A stretch of DNA of 64,000 nt from Voacanga thouarsii. Taxonomy: Eukaryota > Streptophyta > Magnoliopsida > Gentianales > Apocynaceae. The stretch covers positions 1,476,501 to 1,540,500 of the forward strand of contig JANUWF010001497.1 in the NCBI GenBank assembly GCA_026120185.1. The letters run 5' to 3'. Position numbers and translations under genes: made by a program. Each line of letters begins with the position of its first letter. Positions within the stretch are counted from its first letter, which is position 1. Of this stretch, positions 12,247-24,169 are shown in pieces. The notes under the pieces are model-generated. The model did no database searches and had not been told where the DNA came from. It worked only from the letters and a program-made list of their open reading frames with translations.

Positions 12247-12600
12247 ATATACTTTTGGCCTTCAGCAATAAAGCCTTCTGGTTGGGACATAGAGGTATTT
12301 TCACTAAGATAGCCATTTAAAAATACCATCTTGACATCCATTTGCCATATCTCATAGTCGTAATGACATGCGATGACAAGGAGGATATGGATAAGCAATG
12401 AGTACACTCTTTCACCACAAGCCTAGCTTTGAAGGTTTCCACCTTCCCCATCTGCTCCCCTCTTCCTCTTGTACACCTACTTACACCCAATGGGTTTTAT
12501 CCCTTCAAGTGAAACTACAAGATCTCAAACCTGATTAAAGTACATAGACTCAATCTCAGTTTTCATGCTTCATGCTAAAGGTTTACATCGGTATCAGCAA
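12247..12600 (-). pseudogene. C1 reverse transcriptase, N-terminal half
   Basis: Minus strand: [20 protein letters not shown] (catalytic Asp in the MDVK motif), then MSQPEGFIAEGQKYI up to the S1 insertion. Upstream on the minus strand is a WVYKRK-like part with frameshifts (about 12440-12560). C2 matches it at 39100-39420. Confidence 0.8.
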
Positions 12601-13330
12601 TAGCCTCCTCGTATCTAGTAGGATCTTATACCTGATGGTCAAAGACTATGCCAAAAGCCTCTCCAATCTATCTCTTTAGAACTCTAGATATCCTCCCACT
12701 ATGTCAATGCTCCATTTGTATAGGTTCCTGAGGTTGTGCCTCTTTTTTGTTCGATAATCGGCAGGTTAGAAGAAGTTGATTCAGAAGATCACTTCTCTTC
12801 GAGTTCCAACCTTGTCGAACCTTTAGTGGATGTACTTTGATCATCCTCCAAGTATCTAGCATTAGTACTCAAAAGTACTTTTTATTCCTTGGGATGATAA
12901 AAGTAACCACCATTTATACCTTTTGTATACCCAACAAGCATAGTTCCGATCTTAGTTCTAACTTGTCTCCCTTGATCAGTACATAAGTTGGACAATCTCA
13001 TATCTTGAGATGATTTAGACTTAACTTACACCCAGTCCACATCTCATAGGGTGTCCTAGGTACTAACTTGGAATGTATCAAGTTCAAAATATATGCTGCT
13101 ATTTCTAGGGCATATCCCAAGAAAGATACTAAAAGAGTAGTATGAGACATCATGCTTCCGACTATTTCCATCAATGTCCTTGTTAGCCCTAAGGATATTC
13201 TCCTGTATTTTGACTTATGACAAACATTGATGAGGACTAACTTGTGTAATCTATATGTGATAGGACATGTTTGACTCAGTTCTTTCAAGGCATGCAAATA
13301 AGGTTGCTAAGCTACTCTTGAGAAAATAGA
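12601..13330 (-). pseudogene. C1 integrase C-terminal part and linker
   Basis: Minus-strand translation gives MMSHTTLLVSFLGYALEIAA, then RTPYEMWTGCKLSLNHLKI, which is the end of the copia integrase core and the GKxPY-type tail region, followed by a frameshifted connector to reverse transcriptase. The zinc-binding and catalytic Asp parts are absent. Sequence matching C2 stops near 13330, where the SIRE-like LTR begins. Confidence 0.75.
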
Positions 13331-13339
13331 ATTTAAAGT

Positions 13340-14475
13340 GGTGATTGATCAAAAACAACCTCAACCTAAGAGCTCAAAAGATCATGAAGTCATTGGGAAA
13401 GAACTTTAGACTATGAATCATTTTGTTAAGGTATTTTGAGTAAATTCCTATATCTTCCTTACCTTATGATTCAATTTACTTCTACCTTGAAGCACACAAG
13501 TAAAAAGATTTCAAAATATTAAGTCTTTAGAATTTTGGATTGAGTAATTTCGATGACTCTACATCTAAAAGTTTCGTCCAAAACTCTGTAAACAGTGTCA
13601 AAATATTTTTTCCTAAAAAGTGCCATTTTGGACTTACCTTTTAGATGCACCATCATCCAATCCCTGAGTCCAAAACTCTGGAAAGTCAGATAGCGTGAAA
13701 CTAGCTATTTCTAGCCATTGGAGCTTTACTTTTTGTTTCTATAAAAGGTTTTAAGACTCAATTTTAAAGTAAATTTTTGTTCTATCTTTCCAAAAAAATA
13801 CTCTTACTCTCTAGAATACAAAAATTTCCCTTTTCATTAGTGCTTCAAAGTGAAATCAGATTGCTTCATAAAGGTAAAGATTGTTAGTGCTTATTTGTTT
13901 TGTACATTTGCTCAAAAGAGTGAGCTATTTCAAACTCATTTCTATAATCCTTTTTGTACATTAAGGTTGTGGTGTAAAATCTATTTGGAGTGAGCCTTAA
14001 TTAGTTATTGATTGAGAGGTTTTGATAAAACCAAGTGTGGTGATCCTTTTATATAATTGGTATAGTTAGACACCATTGAGTGGACTGAATTAAAGAAATA
14101 TGGTTTAAAAATCCTTAAGTATGAGCTTAAGATAGTACATGTAGATCTTAGTAAATCGAACCACTATAAATCTCACTTCAATTTTCTCTGTATTTATTTT
14201 GATAGGTGGCAAACTTCTATGCTTAAAAGTTTTCTAGTCATTCAAAACAAATCTTTATGATTCTCACCAACCCATCTTCATTCTTGTATTAATTGCACAT
14301 CATTTGTCTCAATTCATTCAGATCGTAGTTGGTCTTTAAGACGGTTCAAAAGCTCCTTATTATATCACTAGAAAACTTCTTAATTTAAAATACAAAAGAA
14401 GGATTTCAAAAACAAATTTTTGAAAAGTATTTTAAATTTGCCAAAAACCTTATTCACCCCCCCTAAGGTTTTTCA
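13340..14475 (+). mobile_element. 5' LTR of a SIRE-like copia fragment
   Basis: The right end is clear: CCTTATTCACCCCCCCTAAG then GTTTTTCA at 14475, the ending typical of plant Sirevirus LTRs, followed by a tRNA-Met primer site. The left end is not well marked; I place it near 13340, where C1 homology stops. About 1.1 kb. Contains TTTTGTACATT and TTGGTATAGTTAG stretches of unclear role. Confidence 0.65.
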
Positions 14476-14477
14476 TT

Positions 14478-14489
14478 TGGTATCAGAGC
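14478..14489 (+). other. Primer site for initiator tRNA-Met
   Basis: TGGTATCAGAGC, the exact complement of the 3' end of plant initiator tRNA-Met, two bases after the LTR end. It shows that this fragment reads on the plus strand, opposite to the C1 element it sits in. Confidence 0.9.
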
Positions 14490-14536
14490 GTTGGTCTACT
14501 CTTCTTTGGCTAAACAGCCTTGTAGAAAAGATCCTT

Positions 14537-15517
14537 ATGGCAAATATCTCTTCTTTTCCCTATGTCGAAGGATCCTCGACAAATAGACCTCCTTTGTTCA
14601 CTATGAGTAATTACACTCTAGAAAAATCGCATGAAGATCTATGTTTGTGCAATTAATTTTGAGCTATGGAACTTAATTGAAAGAGGACTATATGTTCCTT
14701 CTATAAGTGTTAAAGGTCGAATAGTTTCTAAATAGAATAATGAATATGATGTTGAAGACATGTTAAAATGACATTGAATTTTCAAGCTATGAACATTCTA
14801 TGTTGTGCCCTTGATGCCACTGAATATAACCGAGTAAGTGGTTGTGATTCAGCCTATGACATGTGGAGATTGCTTGGAGTCACCCATGAAAGGACAAATC
14901 AAGTGAAGAAGTCTAATAATTATGAATTATTCACTGTGAAGCCAAATGAGTGTATAACTGATATGTTTACTAGATTCACATACATTGCAAATGAACTCAA
15001 GGTTTATGGGAAAAGCTATTCCCTTGGTGAACAAAATAGAAAAATTTTAGATGCCTTGCTAAAGAGCTGGCAACCTAAAGCTCTAGTTGTGGAGGAATCC
15101 AAAGACCTAAAAACCTTACCAACTGAAGAGCTAATTAGCTCTCTTCTAACTCATGAAATGAAACTCAAAAGGTTTCAAGAGTCTGATAACCATGACAAAT
15201 GCAAAAGAGGAATAGCACTGAAAGCTGCTAATGAGGACGCTGAAAGTAGCCAATCTGATAGTGATAATGGAACTAAAGTGCAAATTAAAGAATTAGCCAT
15301 GATCACAAAGAAGTTCATAAGAATGTTCAAAAAGAGAAATTTCAAAAGAGGAAAGAAGTTCATGAAAATGAAGGGACATACCTTATCTTCTAAGCTTCAA
15401 TGTTATGAATGCAAGAGTACAGAACACTTCATTGCTGACTGCCCAATAGCCAAAGAGAAAGAAGGCAAAATGCTCAAGAAGAAAAAGAAGGATCTGAAAA
15501 TAAAAAAGGGCAAATGA
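14537..15517 (+). pseudogene. SIRE-like gag, N-terminal and core part
   Basis: The family start is kept: ATGGCAAATATCTCTTCTTT giving MANISSFPYVEGSSTNRPPL. A stop at 14654 and a frameshift follow. The core resumes at 14768 with NFQAMNILCCALDATEYNRV, CDSAYDMWRLLGVTHE and LPTEELISSLLTHEM, typical of Sirevirus-type gag (UBN2-like region). Near residue 210 of the clean 249-codon part is a zinc knuckle CYECKSTEHFIADC (CX2CX4HX4C), followed by a lysine-rich tail. Gag coats the element RNA in virus-like particles. Dead copy. Confidence 0.85.
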
Positions 15518-16200
15518 CTAATAGGAACTTGGGATCAAAATGAGTTTGAATCTAAGGAAAATAGAGATTCTGAAAATGAAATTGTTAATATATGCTTCAT
15601 GGCAGTGGAGGATAAAGTAAATTCCTCTTCATCTAACCTTGTAGCTGAAATGAATAATTCTACTTGATATACTATTGATGATCCAAATGCTCTTCTTATT
15701 GATATGTTCCATAAACTAAAAAGATTATAAAAAAGGAACAAGGAAATGAAGGTGAAAATTAATTCACTATCAACTAAAAATGACAAATTGATAAGTGAGA
15801 ACAAAGCTCTACTTGAATGTTGAAAAAGAAATCATTTTCACTTTCTTGAACTGTTCTACTCTTGAGAATAAATATTTGTATGATCAAGTGTCATCTCTTG
15901 AAGTCATGATCTGTGAATTTAATAAGATGAAAATGAAAGTTGATGATCTCACTACTTGCATTGAAAAATTCACCGATGGTCGAAGCAACCTGAATAAACT
16001 TAGCTCAACAAATGGCTGGAAATAGAAATGGCCTTGGCTATAGTAATCTACACAGATCAGGAAAACACAAGTCTTATTTTGTAAAAGCAAGCTTCTCAAA
16101 TAGAAATTATATATGTTGCACTTATTGTGGTAAAAATAGACACATTGCATCTAGGTGTCATATTGGGAAGCATTGGTTTAGGAATGAAATCTAATTGGAG
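15518..16200 (+). pseudogene. SIRE-like gag, long C-terminal part
   Basis: Fragments in different frames continue the gag: an acidic stretch, then coiled-coil-like Lys/Glu-rich sequence (about 15690-15990), then a second Cys/His motif, CTYCGKNRHIASRCHIGKHW (about 16117-16176), the second zinc finger seen in SIRE-type polyproteins. Several stops and shifts. Confidence 0.65.
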
Positions 16201-16450
16201 AATTAAAAGAATTACTACTAACCCCTATAAACCCAAGAAAATATGAGTACCAAAAATCACTCTCCCATCTCATGTATAGGTACGTTCATTGGAGAAAATG
16301 AGTTTCACAAAGTGGTTCTTGGATAGTGAATGCTCAAGACACATGACCGGAAATGCATCCCTATTAGAAGATGTTCAAGCTACAAATGATAGGTTTGTTA
16401 CCTTCAGAGACAAAAAGAAAGGAAAGATACATGGCATGCTAGAAAACTGT
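16201..16450 (+). pseudogene. SIRE-like protease region, truncated
   Basis: KWFLDSECSRHMTGNASLLE (16304-16363) matches the copia protease start, normally WYLDSGCSRHMTG. The catalytic Asp-Ser-Gly is Asp-Ser-Glu here, so it is inactive. Sequence continues to FRDKKKGKIHGM and then breaks off at about 16450, where inverted C1 leader sequence begins. Integrase, reverse transcriptase and the 3' LTR are missing. Confidence 0.75.
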
Positions 16451-17261
16451 AAATTTTTTTATATTTTTTTTTTATTTTTAATCATAATTGCCCAAATAAT
16501 AGAATTAAACACATTAATTAAAGTAATTAATGATCTTGTTTAATCTTAAAAATTCTTTACTATTATTTTTCATACAAAATATTCAAAGAATATTAACTAT
16601 TGCAAAATAATAACTTCACCTAGTATATGACCAAAAACTAGAAAAATACTTTTTTTTTCTTGGTCTTGTGCACCGCCATACTGGATCATGCCCCATGGGA
16701 AGACCCATGGACCATGATCCGCGGGTGGGTGCCCGCGACCCATGGCCCTCCCGCATCAATACCTGGTCACCATCGTAGGCATGATGCAATTGCATCCTAC
16801 CCAAGATGCTCTTTGCATTACCAAGCCGAGGCGCGCCTGGGCTCGGTTGCGGCTTGAAGCTGCAGCTGGCCTGGGTGCCTACCTCGGCTCTAGGCAGGCT
16901 GAGGCTCAGCTGGCGGCTCGGCTCGACTCGACTCATCTTTCTCCTATTTTTTTTACCACTATTTCGCTGCAAATTTTCCCAAAATGCCACAACTTCTTCA
17001 CGATCGATCCAAGGTAGCTTCTTGTTACATTTTCCATCAAAAATAAACACCACATCCACCTATACCCTTTCAAATCGAGTTTACATGATTGCTAAACAAA
17101 GCAACAAAATATTTACAAAAAATCTTAAACCTTAACCATGAGGTATACAGGGCAATCTACCCATACTAAAATAGCGAAGGATCTTAAGCATTCATCCAAA
17201 AATAATCTTGCCAATTTTATTAACCAGAATGCATTAATCCTAAGCCATTCAAAGCATCACC
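16451..17261 (-). mobile_element. C1 leader with GC-rich hairpin island
   Basis: Matches the C2 leader (35590-35680) in inverted form at 16540-16640, around TTTTTGCAATAGTTAATATTC, so it is untranslated leader between primer site and gag. The part at 16665-16930 is strongly GC-rich in an AT-rich setting and holds a 38-base near-perfect hairpin (16683-16720) and a second one (16721-16736). Overlapping open frames here are by-products of the GC content and have no family resemblance. Confidence 0.65.
16683..16736. other. Two adjacent hairpins in the C1 leader
   Basis: First: outer arms GGATCATG/CATGATCC, a 2x2 internal loop, inner arms CCATGGG/CCCATGG, loop AAGA. Second: arms GCGGG/CCCGC with a 6-base loop. 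They would form in the element RNA. Role unknown; packaging or translation control is possible. Confidence 0.6.
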
Positions 17262-17273
17262 GCTCTTATTCCA
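17262..17273 (-). other. C1 primer site for tRNA-Met, decayed
   Basis: Plus strand GCTCTTATTCCA against GCTCTGATACCA expected (10 of 12), two bases from the LTR end. It fixes the right LTR as the 5' LTR of inverted C1. Confidence 0.75.
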
Positions 17274-17275
17274 CT

Positions 17276-19205
17276 TGAAGCTATGAAATCAAACATAAGA
17301 CATGCATGCTACAAAGACGAAGCCAAAAGAAAAATGCATAAAGATAACATAGTGGATGAATTAAATTTTTATTCCTCTGCGCTGTAAATTTTTCCTTAAC
17401 TATGAGGAAAATGATGAGCGAACCACTGGAATGGCTTCTTCTCTTGACGACGACTCCGATTAAAATCCCGCAATCCGTCTACTTCATCGTGGCATGGACG
17501 CCAAACCCTCTTGAGAACTCAGAATATTCCACCGCCTATTACTTGTTGGTGAAGCAACTTAGGAGAGGAAAATCTTGTCTCACAACAATTCTTGAACTTT
17601 TGCTATTGATTAACAAAATCAAGAAAAACAAAGAAGGAAAGAAACGCATGACAGAGAGAGGAAAAGAAGGCTTCTGTTTTTTTATTCGTGTGTTCTATGT
17701 TTTTCTTTCAAAAAACAAAATCCACGACTATTCACAATATCTGATAACCAAAACACCGAAATTTTGATATTTCAAAACTCCTGGAGGCTATCAACATAAG
17801 AAGTTTGGCTTAGCCTAAACTCTTCTATTTTGTGAATCAAAAAACCCATTTAGTTCAGGCTATTGAGCCATTAATAATATATTATTTTTTTTAGACCTAA
17901 TGAGCCCAAAATAATAACCATTAATTATTTATTTTTTGAGCTAATTAAAATAACCTAATAAATAATTAATGAGTCCAAATGAACTAAAATAATTATTTAA
18001 GTCTTTTTATTAGCTAGTTTAATGTCAGGTTAATTTTTTAATTATTCAATTTGGGCTTAGGCTCTGAATAATTAATTAACCAATTAAATTAAATAATAAA
18101 TTTAATTTCTCTTGTTCCTTTATTTTATTCTAGTCCAAAATAAATTAGACTTCCTGAATAAAAAAATTCTTTTTTATTAAGACCATTTCCTCAACCTAAA
18201 ATTAATTAGAACTTACGGGCTATTCCGATGACCAAAAAGACACATCGCCTTGGCTACTAAAATAACTAAAATACCCTTGCTATATAAATAGTTGAATTTT
18301 ACATTTTAAATATTTTTTAATATTACCATAAGGAAATATTGACCCCAAGGATAATACTGCGTCAGCTATGTCTTCGACCTACAGATGAAATGACTAAAAT
18401 ACTCCTCTACATACCGCCGTGCATTTAGAGAAGAAAGAGTGTACTAACACCTCTCTAAAAGACATCTACCATCTTTACTCTTCTAGTCCAATGATCTACG
18501 ACTTCTTGGAATATTTTCACTTTTTAAGGGAGCTACCCTAAAACAAATATCCAAATCATGTTCCCCAGGACCCTGGATAATTAGATCATTCGGATAACCA
18601 TAAGGGGCGATATAGTGTAGAAACTATCTTGTATAAGTCTGTCTTAACTAACTAGTTACATATACCCAATATACAAGTATATTAGTCCTTTTAAAGAACC
18701 TTAACTATAGTATATCAAAGCATACGCTTCCAACTTCATCAGACCACCGACTCATATTCAAGTTGTAGAGTACAAGTCCACGCTGTAGCAGTAGTAGTCT
18801 AGGTTTCTATCATATAGTACTTTTAGAAACCACTACTACAGGTCTTGTTCTACATATTCGAAATACGCTTGTGTTATGAGATAAAAAGACTACTTATTAG
18901 CTAAAGGTAAGTCATTTCCTATTTAGAGCTCATAATCACAATAACCTTACTATGATAAGATCCCCATTCTCATCATTCGGTTGAAAACAATAGTTTATAT
19001 GTTAAGTATCATATGGTTCATACCTTACTGTGAAAGACCTCTATTCATATGAACCATTTACTTAAACATAATGGGTCTTTTTTTCAATGAAAATTATGCA
19101 CAAATATAAAGAAGATTTCATAAACAATTTCTGAGAAAAATATTTTTATTAATACAAATCAAAATTACATAAAAAATCTAGTCTAAGAAGGCATACATCC
19201 CAACG
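17276..19205 (-). mobile_element. C1 5' LTR
   Basis: Starts TGAAGCTATGAAATCAAAC and ends CATACATCCCAACG (final A changed to G). It matches the left LTR piece by piece and the C2 LTRs (31355-33223, 44933-46830) in inverted form. About 1.93 kb, in the long-LTR range of Angela-like copia elements. Confidence 0.85.
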
Positions 19206-19898
19206 CAAATGAAGTGAACTGGCACTGGCCCTGCTCTGTTGTGGCAGTTTAGAGTTCTTTTTCAATCTGAATTGGAAATTGCCTAAGGAGTTTATCTATT
19301 TCCAACTTGTACTCGGCCCAGAGCTTGGAGAAGATGATTTTTGGCATTCAAGAGGCCTATTTAACTGAGAACAAGTGAAGAACAATAGATGAATTTAATG
19401 AATTAAAGTTATATTCATTCATAGAAGATGAATTCATCACTCAAAGAAGTATTGATTCAAGAAGGTTTTCAAAAGAGGGAGAAGATGACTTGTCTATGAG
19501 TTCTTTCTAATATATTTGTTTTCTTGTCCTTTGAACAATGATGATATTACTGTTTTAATTGTATTTGAGTATTATTTTGGATTGATAATAATGAATTAAT
19601 TTTTTATTTTGTTCAATTGATTATTTTTCATAGTATTTGATTACTTGTTAATAGTGAAGTGGTGAAAATAGATTATTCTTCTAATTAACTTGAGAAAGAC
19701 GTTAGGAGATAATCTTTATTGCTCAATTCTTGATTTATCTTCTTAACTAACTCAAGAGAGAGGTTAAGTGAGATTAAGTAATCAAAAGTTGTTGATTTCA
19801 TCTAGAGATAGGGAAATTAATGATTTCATGCTATTGTCACCTAGAGATAGGGATAATAATCAAGGATTTTGTTTTATACATCTTTTTGTTATTTTAAT
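19206..19898 (+). mobile_element. Gy2 5' LTR, second piece
   Basis: Resumes where 3361 stopped, with GAACTGGCACTGGCCCTGC matching Gy1 at 1812-1830, and follows Gy1 through GACTTGTCTATGAG to ACATCTTTTTGTTATTTTAAT, where inverted S3 breaks it. Confidence 0.8.
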
Positions 19899-19967
19899 TG
19901 TGAAACCCCACCTAAAGCCAACCCTAGAGTAACGGTGTCGGGATGTATATCATATTTTATTGCATGA

Positions 19968-19968
19968 A

Positions 19969-20005
<37 letters not shown>

Positions 20006-20006
20006 G
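19968..20006. repeat. TA dinucleotide microsatellite
   Basis: (TA)n with one ACA interruption, about 39 bases, close to the end of S3. S1 and S2 have short TATA stretches at the matching place (12172-12196, 43880-43912) but no array, so it expanded after insertion or differs between source copies. Confidence 0.9.
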
Positions 20007-20170
20007 TGAATGATTTTATGTGCTTTAGAATTATGATTTATAGTCTAGAAGGCTTAGTTATGCTTAATGAGTAGGAAGAGTAAAATGGTGATTTTTGCTT
20101 GAGGTCAAAATAGGAAGATAGCTTGGGGATTAAATAGGAAGAATATTTGGGAGAGAAAATAAGAACAAGA

Positions 20171-20236
20171 GTTATTGTGGTTTAGTAGTTAGAGCTTTAG
20201 AATTAATCTCTAAAGTCTTGAATTCAAATCCCATCA
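20171..20236 (+). other. tRNA-like A-box/B-box module in S3
   Basis: A-box-like TAGTAGTTAGAGC (20183-20195), then a perfect 7-bp stem with a 7-base loop (CTTTAGA/TCTAAAG), which looks like an anticodon arm, then B-box-like GAATTCAAATCCC (20220-20232). The order and spacing are those of a tRNA. Acceptor arms do not pair well, so it is tRNA-derived or tRNA-like, not a tRNA gene. Confidence 0.6.
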
Positions 20237-21803
20237 TTTAAATTTTTGTCATGATTATTTTAATTTAAGGTGGAATTTTCGTCCCTTGCATTCCATAAGT
20301 AAAAATATTAGAGTTGTCCTAGGGGAGTCATAAAGGGAATGTCCTAATCCTATTCTTATGTCCTAAAAAGTATTTTTAAGGGATTCATGCCCTTTTATTT
20401 CCTACCTTACCCTAAATTCCTTACCAATTAAATTTGTTCAATTTATCCAAATCTATGTTTTGATTCCAGAAAATTCAGCAAGGTTTATTGGCCTTTAGAT
20501 TTCGAAAATAATTCTTAGAGGTTGGAGATTAGACTGCAAAATAGGGAAGGAGTTAAGGAAGGTTCCCAAGAGAAATTAATCTCCATGGTTGGACCTTCAA
20601 ACTCCACTCCATAGTGTTCATCTTTTCCATGGAAGAACTTTGAAATTTTTCCAGATTCTTGGGCAGCCTAGCTTTCGAAAACCTTAGCCATCTCCCTTAC
20701 TCAATTGCTGCTAGAAAAATGGCCAACTCACTCAGCTTGAAGACTGAAATTCTTTGCCAAAAACCGGACTGCACAAAGCTGTGCAAACCAGAAAAAAATT
20801 CTGGACAGCTTCGATGCATAGCAAACCAAAAACAAGTTGTTTCTTCTACCCTTCAAACCAATAAATTATCTCTACTTTTCCTCCATATAGGAGGCTGGAA
20901 ACCAGCCTTAAAGGACCCTCAAATACCCCTCCAAACCCTTTGCAAATCGACTGGAACCTTGCAGAAAAACTGCACAGCAAATTCCAGCAAACAATTCGAA
21001 TCTCAACCAGAAAATTTCAGCCTTGCTCCCTCTTCAAGCCTTGTCCGAAAATCACCTCAAACTTCTATGAGTTTACCTTTATTCAGCTATGAATTGAACT
21101 CCATTGCCCCCCTCCACTGACCTTACACGGTTAGACTCCATAGCCACTCCTCAAATTTCTCCTACAATCACTCCAATCAAACTTCCATTTGAAATTCAAA
21201 AATTCCAGCAATTGCTCCATGAAAACACCCTTGGATTAAGCTTCCAAAAACCAGAAATTCTCCCACCATTGAACTCGTAATTTTGGCCAACCTTATAGCT
21301 CCTTCAACTCTCATTCATTTCAGTAAACTAGCCAGCTCCATTGTAACTCCAAGGAACCTCCATCAATCAAACATCATTACCATATCTTTTACCTTAAAAC
21401 ACTCCATAAATTTCTCCATTTGAATTTCAAACAATCAGATTTCTCTCTTCCCTCTAATCTGAAAATCAAAATCCCAAAACCTCCTCAATCATTTGGCCAA
21501 CCCCTTCAGCAATTTCGTCCAGCACTTCTCTCGAATTCTTTCCATTTTTACCAAGAACACACACTACCTTTCTTCAAGCCTAAGACCACTCTAAACACCT
21601 CCAATCCCTCCCAAAAATTCCAGAACATGCCTACATACTCCCTAAAGTCCATTCCTGGATTTTATAACATCAAATCTCGAAAACAAATATTTGTAATCGG
21701 ATCAAAAATCAGAATTTTTCTTGAAATCTCAAGAACATCATCAAGGTAACCAAGAACAACTTTTCTTCATCTTCTTCCCTTCAATCTTTAACATGTCATA
21801 CTA

Positions 21804-21807
<4 letters not shown>

Positions 21808-21857
<50 letters not shown>
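21808..21857. repeat. CT dinucleotide microsatellite
   Basis: About 25 CT units in S3. At the same position S1 has a shorter broken GA tract (10290-10330) and S2 a GA tract (about 41985-42014), so the seed of the array belongs to the LTR family itself. Confidence 0.95.
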
Positions 21858-21859
<2 letters not shown>

Positions 21860-24169
21860 CCAAAATGGTTGCTACAACCATGGCCGTTTTCCTTCTCCTC
21901 TCTTGGACGGTTCAAGCCTCTTAAGCATGTGGTTCTCCTTAAATCTTCATCGAGATAGTCATCAACCAAGTATTTCTCTTTAACCTTCTCTTCAATTCTA
22001 AAGTTATGTCTCTTAGATGTTGATAGAAAGGGATAGAATATGATTGGGGATTAAGAATATGCTTATGTATGAAGAAGTTGAGATTGGAGCATGAGAATGT
22101 TTGGCCATGGTTAATCTTTATGAAATTCCTTGTGGATCGATGCATGTTCTTCATGTCTTAAGTGAGTATGAATGTTTAAGCATGCTAGATATTATGTCAC
22201 CTTTGGTGAATAAAGTATTATGTTCTTATTTTCATTGAAGCCATGAGTATAATTATACTTAGTAGAGATTTGGCCATGTGATAGTAGGTATGGATTTAAG
22301 TCTTTATTCATGAATAGGATAGTTTGTTGATTGATGTTAGGATATATGTTCATGATTCTTGTTAGCAATAGGAAAATTATGATCATGACCTTGTTAATCC
22401 TAAGTTATTTTAATTAGTCAATTTTATTACGATAATTAAAATCAATACTATATTTTTCTCCAAAGATTTTGAAAACCCTAGGAAGTTTTGGAATTGGAAT
22501 ATTAAATGAAATAGTGATATTTTAGTCAAATAAATTATATATTTTGTAATATATAAATATTTATATATGAAAATAACAATAAATAGAACCTTTTTATATA
22601 AATAATAATAATAATAATAATAATAGGTAAAATATTAATCTTGTAGGCCATATATTCATAAATATCATATTTATTTACTAATCAAGATTTAATAAATTTT
22701 ATTTATTATTAATTTTACTTATTTTCTATCTATTAATTATTAATTAAGAAATTAGTAATAATTTAATATTTACTTTAAAATTGTTATTTAAGAATGACCA
22801 TTTATTAATATCACCTAGAACTTGAGATTCTTCACCAATGAAACCATAGTTTATTTATTAACAACAACACTCAAGATTTATTAATTGAGCCTATAACTTC
22901 TTAGTAATCATTTTACAACCCCTAGTTATTTTAAAGCTAGTCTTATTTTATAAAAGCCTTTATCATCTAGCGTTAAAGTTTAGGACATTAGGGTCATGAT
23001 TGTAATAAGTTGAACTAGGATTATTTGTGGAATCGAATATAGCTTGAGTATAACTATATAACTTGTGTTTACCCTAGGCGGGGTTAGGTCAGCTTTGGAA
23101 GATTCTTGATTTTGATCAAGCAAATGATCAGGTAAGCTGCTGCATAAACTTATTTGATAACAAAAAGGTTACTATGGCAAGCTAAACGTGAAGGGTATGG
23201 ACACTTATTTTGTAAAGGTAATTAAGGACTGTTTCCTTTCTTGTTCAGTCAAACAAATCATTTGAAAATCAAACAAGTAGTTTTGCACAAACACTAAACT
23301 CTTTCTAAAAGCCAATTTTTACACGAATTTTAGAAACCCTTAATTGTTATTTCCAAATAAAGCAATGTTTTATTAGCTTTCTCTCAAGTGGGACAATCAA
23401 CGTTGAGTACTAAAAAGGGTAAACTGCTAGGACTAATCTTTGAAAGGTTAAGGTAAGTCTCTCAGTAGGTGGCCACCTCTGAGGGGTGAGTCCTTCCTGA
23501 ATAGGATGCCAGTCCAGTAAGTCATGCCGGTTCGAGCTAGCAAGTTTCAGTCATGTAGACTGTGTGTTTTCGGAGTGGACAACCGGTAAGTTTGGGTGTT
23601 GAGAAGGAGGAGTATCTCACCCGATAGACCGATCACCTACCTTTTGTTAGTTTGCACAAAGTGTGGCATTCTAACCGTTATATGGTTATGGGGCCCAACG
23701 TGTGGTAACCCATGGCCACCCATTTGAGTAGTTATATTTATTGTGCACATATATAGTTTGAAAAGCAAAACACTACTCTTTATTTTTAACCTTATTTATT
23801 ACTTGCCAGTACTTTCTCTTATACAATTTTTACAACTTGCATACATGAACTGTTTTACTTGAAACACTCAAAGCACACACGGGCTTACTGAGATTTTTAT
23901 TTTATCACCTTTTATGCCGTATTTTAGGTCGATCCTGCTATGGAGATGAGTAGCTAGATTTGTTGTCTGATTGAAAGACTTTATGTTATTTATTTCATGT
24001 GTCGTTTTGAGAGATGATAGTAATCAATTTATTTTGGATTTGTTCCTAAATTTTTGGGATATAATAAGTTCAATTTTAAAGTATTGTTTTTAATTTCGTT
24101 TGTGTGACCTAGTTATAAAGACCCCTTGTCCTTTGGACGGGACGACATCCCCGGTAGTGGAGTGTTACA

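Larger units (their letters stand above)
3362..19205 (-). mobile_element. C1: inverted Angela/Tork-like Ty1/copia element
   Basis: Both LTRs are present (3362-6808 and 17276-19205), with a tRNA-Met primer site next to the right one and a decayed polypurine tract next to the left one, so the element reads right to left. Target duplication CAGAC/CAAAT (3 of 5) is decayed. Kept coding parts are integrase C-part, reverse transcriptase and RNase H. Gag, protease and the integrase N-part are gone, and a SIRE-like fragment in the opposite orientation stands in their place. Guests are solo LTRs at 5028-6555 and 7968-12246. Confidence 0.85.
19899..24169 (-). mobile_element. S3: inverted 4.3-kb solo LTR
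   Basis: On the plus strand it starts TGTGAAACCCCACC and ends GGAGTGTTACA, the reverse complement of the TGTAACAC...TTTCACA family. A perfect target duplication TTAAT flanks it (19894-19898, 24170-24174). It is collinear with S1 and S2, including the conserved part around 23500-23700 (TGGGGCCCAACGTGTGGTAA). Open frames inside, for example 20659-21120, are not conserved in S1 or S2. Confidence 0.85.

Noticed and set aside
16616..17135. Several overlapping open frames on both strands (65 to 147 codons)
   Set aside because: They lie in the GC-rich copia leader where stops are rare by composition; no domain, no conservation in the C2 leader.
20171..20236. Working tRNA gene
   Set aside because: Acceptor arm does not pair and the T-arm is imperfect; only A-box, anticodon-like arm and B-box are tRNA-like.
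20659..21120. 153-codon open frame on the plus strand
   Set aside because: Inside solo LTR S3; the matching regions of S1 and S2 are not open, and the translation has no family resemblance.
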